Assembly: GCA_016840025.1 (NCBI GenBank)
Contig: JAEOTF010000417.1
Location: 1 to 15,349 of the forward strand
From: Candidatus Hodarchaeota archaeon
GTDB taxonomy: Archaea; Asgardarchaeota; Heimdallarchaeia; Hodarchaeales; YT1-039
Direction of reading: 5' to 3'
Length of the DNA: 15,349 nucleotides
This document shows positions 13,339-15,349 of this stretch, in pieces. How positions within the stretch are numbered: the first letter of the stretch is position 1; every line of letters begins with the position of its first letter. Below the pieces are notes generated by a model. The model was not told the origin of the DNA. It did no database searches and saw only the letters and a list, made by a program, of their open reading frames with translations. The position numbers were made by a program, and so were the translations under genes.

Positions 13339-14463
13339 GTGAATGTTTCTTTATTGAAAACTTCCTTGATAATAGGATTTCTGATAATAAGTACCATACC
13401 AGCTGCTGTGCGAACCAGTCCCATCCTAGAAGAAATTCCAATTATAATTGATACAGATGTTGCCCCAGATGACGTGGGAGCTATTCTATATCTTTTAAAG
13501 CACCCAAAAATTTCCGTTCGAGCTATTACAGTCTCATGTGGCGTAACCTATGTAAAAACAGGTGTAAATAGCATACTACAATTGTTAGACTATCTCGGGA
13601 TTCGGGATATACCCGTTGCCGCTGGAAAGGATACACCACTTTATACCAATCATTCAGTTCCAACTCAGTGGAGAGAAACGAGTGCGGGGTTCTATGGTTT
13701 AGATTTACCCCAGACCAATCTGCAACCGCCCGAAATGAATGCAACAGAATTGATTATTTCAACAATCAATGCTTCTACTGAAAACATCACAATAGTGACC
13801 TTGGGTCCTTTAACCAATATCGCGATGGCTTTTCAAGCTGAACCCTCTATAAAGGACAGAATTGAACTGATAGATATCATGGGTGGAGCAGTAAATGTTG
13901 CTGGGAATGTAGGTTCTGAATCACCTATCCCGAATTATGAAGCAGAATGGAACATATACATTGATCCACATGCTGCAGATATTATTTTCAAATCGGGGGT
14001 ACCCATCATGCTTGTGCCGTTAGATGCCACTAACGAAGTCCCACAAACAGAGGATTTTCAGATGGAATTAAAAAACGTAATGACAACTCCAGAAGCGATT
14101 ATAGTTCATACATTTACTACACCTGGCTTATATTTCTGGGATCAATTAGCAGCGGTTGCCCTGACCGACCCAAGCGTCGTTACATTAGAAACATATTCTA
14201 TAGAGATAGAATTAGATAACGAAAGTCAAATTGGTCGAACTAAGCCAGTTGAAGAAGGTCAACCTAATGCCCAAGTTGCTGTAGATGCTGACGCTTCTAA
14301 ATTTGAAGATCTTTTCATTGAAATAATTAATCAAGATGACACTCCTAATACGACCACAGAGGCATCTAGCCAGTCAGCTACCACACCAGGTTTTACATAT
14401 GCACTTTTGTTGTTAGTAATGCTACCAGTAGTGCTTGTGATACAGCGAAGGAAAAAAGACTGA
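13339..14463 (+). CDS. Surface-anchored nucleoside hydrolase (IUNH family)
   Basis: Cleaves the N-glycosidic bond of nucleosides (or related ribosides), probably outside the cell. The 374-residue protein has a signal peptide (about 5-24), the Ca2+-binding start IIIDTDVAPDDVGA (35-48) with D38, D40, D44 and D45, GPLTNIAMA (156-164), GGAVNVAGN (182-190), YEAEWNIYIDPHAA (200-213) and FWDQLAAVAL (266-275) with D268. Two active-site features differ from the textbook enzyme: the HGxxG segment reads AGFYGLDL, and the His before the last Asp is Trp. A Ser/Thr-rich linker (about 336-350) leads to a helix (about 351-369) and RRKKD, an archaeal membrane anchor. The anchor and signal are plain; substrate choice is uncertain. 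Confidence 0.88.
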   Translation: MNVSLLKTSLIIGFLIISTIPAAVRTSPILEEIPIIIDTDVAPDDVGAILYLLKHPKISVRAITVSCGVTYVKTGVNSILQLLDYLGIRDIPVAAGKDTPLYTNHSVPTQWRETSAGFYGLDLPQTNLQPPEMNATELIISTINASTENITIVTLGPLTNIAMAFQAEPSIKDRIELIDIMGGAVNVAGNVGSESPIPNYEAEWNIYIDPHAADIIFKSGVPIMLVPLDATNEVPQTEDFQMELKNVMTTPEAIIVHTFTTPGLYFWDQLAAVALTDPSVVTLETYSIEIELDNESQIGRTKPVEEGQPNAQVAVDADASKFEDLFIEIINQDDTPNTTTEASSQSATTPGFTYALLLLVMLPVVLVIQRRKKD

Positions 14464-14485
14464 AATTGTAAAACAGATAATTTCA
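14461..14485 (+). terminator. Hairpin overlapping the nucleoside hydrolase stop
   Basis: A perfect 7-bp inverted repeat, TGAAATT / AATTTCA (14461-14467 and 14479-14485), with an 11-base loop begins at the stop codon TGA. No T-run follows, so it may be a 3'-end structure and not a true terminator. Confidence 0.35.
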
Positions 14486-14539
14486 ACCAAATAGTATGAA
14501 TTAAATTTTAGCGAAATAAATTCATTGGAAGATTAAAAA

Positions 14540-15286
14540 ATGAGCATACGTTCAAAACTTGAAAAAAAAGTCCCTGAAAATCTGAAAGAATTAGTGGATC
14601 TAGCATACAATCTCTGGTGGTCTTGGAATCCAGATGCTAGAGAGATGTTTAAAATCCTCGATCCACCTCTCTGGCACTCGAATCATAATCCGATCTTTAT
14701 TTTGCGTTATACGACTGATAAACGCTTAGAAAGTATGGCAAACAAGAAAAGCTTTCTAGATCTATATCATAAAGTTATGAAGGCCTTTAAAGCCGAGATG
14801 TTAAAAGAAGCAGACCATTTATGGTGGAATCCGACCTTTCCTGAATATAAAACTGTTAAAATTGCATATTTAAGTATGGAATATGGTATACATAATTCCT
14901 TACCTATTTATTCGGGAGGTTTAGGGGTTCTTTCAGGTGACCATCTTAAAGAATCAAGTGATCTAGGTGTTCCGATTGTAGCGGTTGGATTCTTATATCA
15001 AGAAGGATATTTTACGCAAAAGATCAGTTCTACTCGTAATGGTTGGCAAGAAGAAATATTTAGGGAATATGATTTTGATGATTTGCCAATTGAAGAAGTA
15101 ACAGATATGGAGAACGGAAAACCACTATTGGTTTCTGTAAAAATGAAGGATGAGGTTGAGGTTTATGTAAAAGTTTGGAAAGTTAATGTAGGACGCATTA
15201 ACCTTTTTTTACTTGACTCTAATATCTCTGAGAATGTTCCTTGGTTTCGTTATCTAACAGATCGTCTCTATGGAGGGGGATCCTAA
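14540..15286 (+). CDS. glgP: Alpha-glucan phosphorylase, N-terminal part, ending at an in-frame TAA
   Basis: Phosphorolysis of glycogen or maltodextrin to glucose 1-phosphate. The first 248 residues match the DUF3417-containing class: LAYNLWWSWNPDAREMF (21-37) and DPPLW (41-45) belong to the DUF3417 domain, and IAYLSMEYGIHNSLPIYSGG (108-127) plus LGVLSGDHLKESSDLGVP (128-145) open the GT35 catalytic domain. Family proteins are several hundred residues longer. The frame stops at TAA 15284-15286, right after LTDRLYGGGS, where relatives have YGGD followed by two variable residues. Homology resumes in the same frame directly after the stop. The start ATG has GGAAG 8 bases upstream. It is a damaged gene or carries a sequence error. 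Confidence 0.85.
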   Translation: MSIRSKLEKKVPENLKELVDLAYNLWWSWNPDAREMFKILDPPLWHSNHNPIFILRYTTDKRLESMANKKSFLDLYHKVMKAFKAEMLKEADHLWWNPTFPEYKTVKIAYLSMEYGIHNSLPIYSGGLGVLSGDHLKESSDLGVPIVAVGFLYQEGYFTQKISSTRNGWQEEIFREYDFDDLPIEEVTDMENGKPLLVSVKMKDEVEVYVKVWKVNVGRINLFLLDSNISENVPWFRYLTDRLYGGGS

Positions 15287-15349
15287 CTTAGATTACAACA
15301 AGAGATGATTTTGGGAATTTGTGCGGTACGCTTGTTCAACAAACTAGGA
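15287..15349 (+). pseudogene. glgP: Continuation of the phosphorylase frame beyond the TAA, cut by window edge
   Basis: The 21 codons after the TAA, in the same frame, read LRLQQEMILGICAVRLFNKL and one more Gly. This matches the family's next segment (xRxxQExxLGxGxxRLLxxLG). Deleting one G from the five-G run at 15275-15279 and adding one base near 15286 would give YGGDPNLRLQQE, the expected sequence. Confidence 0.7.

Noticed and set aside
15269..15286. Programmed frameshifting or stop readthrough in the phosphorylase gene
   Set aside because: Restoring the conserved sequence needs two opposite shifts within 10 bases, which no single programmed event gives; error or decay is simpler.

Overview
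The window looks like chromosomal DNA of a low-GC archaeon. Archaeal TATA boxes lie ahead of several genes, Shine-Dalgarno sites of the GGAGGT/GGTGAT type decide several starts, GTG and TTG starts occur, and two exported proteins end in one membrane helix plus a short Lys/Arg tail (ending KKK or RRKKD). Gene content (lamin-tail-domain surface protein, DUF3417-type alpha-glucan phosphorylase, CWH43-like phosphodiesterase module) would suit an Asgard-type or related archaeon, but that placement is inference. There are no rRNA or tRNA genes, CRISPR arrays, transposases or integrases.

Layout. 1-2326 (minus): the start of an unrecognised exported protein cut by the window edge, a class III aminotransferase and a DUF302 protein. 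2501-6910 (plus): a thioredoxin-fold protein, a lamin-tail-domain surface protein, then a compact set of cystathionine beta-synthase-like enzyme, cystathionine gamma-lyase/synthase and a YgbA-family cysteine-rich protein. 6911-7537: a gene-poor stretch whose second half holds decayed copies of the 5' end of the next gene. 7538-8887 (plus): CNNM/CorC-type membrane protein. 8884-10913 (minus): a translationally coupled pair, a 12-helix membrane protein and a membrane-tethered endonuclease/exonuclease/phosphatase (EEP) enzyme, together resembling the C-terminal half of eukaryotic CWH43/PGAP2IP. 11060-11900 (plus): two small unrecognised proteins. 11913-13190 (minus): MFS transporter. 13339-15349 (plus): surface-anchored nucleoside hydrolase and the start of an alpha-glucan phosphorylase interrupted by an in-frame TAA.

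How the genes fit together. From 1940 to 6910 there is a thiol/sulfur theme: DUF302 and the thioredoxin-like protein share a divergent promoter region, and the next operon makes cysteine from homocysteine and carries a gene whose bacterial relatives belong to the nitric-oxide response. The EEP pair points to a membrane-lipid or lipid-anchor phosphodiester reaction on the outer face of the membrane. The nucleoside hydrolase would release ribose and bases outside the cell.

The most unusual structural signals are two partial gene duplications. The last 45 bp of the thioredoxin-like gene reappear, degenerate, on the far side of the lamin-tail gene. The first codons of the CNNM/CorC gene are repeated two to three times upstream of it, one copy keeping register for about 31 codons.
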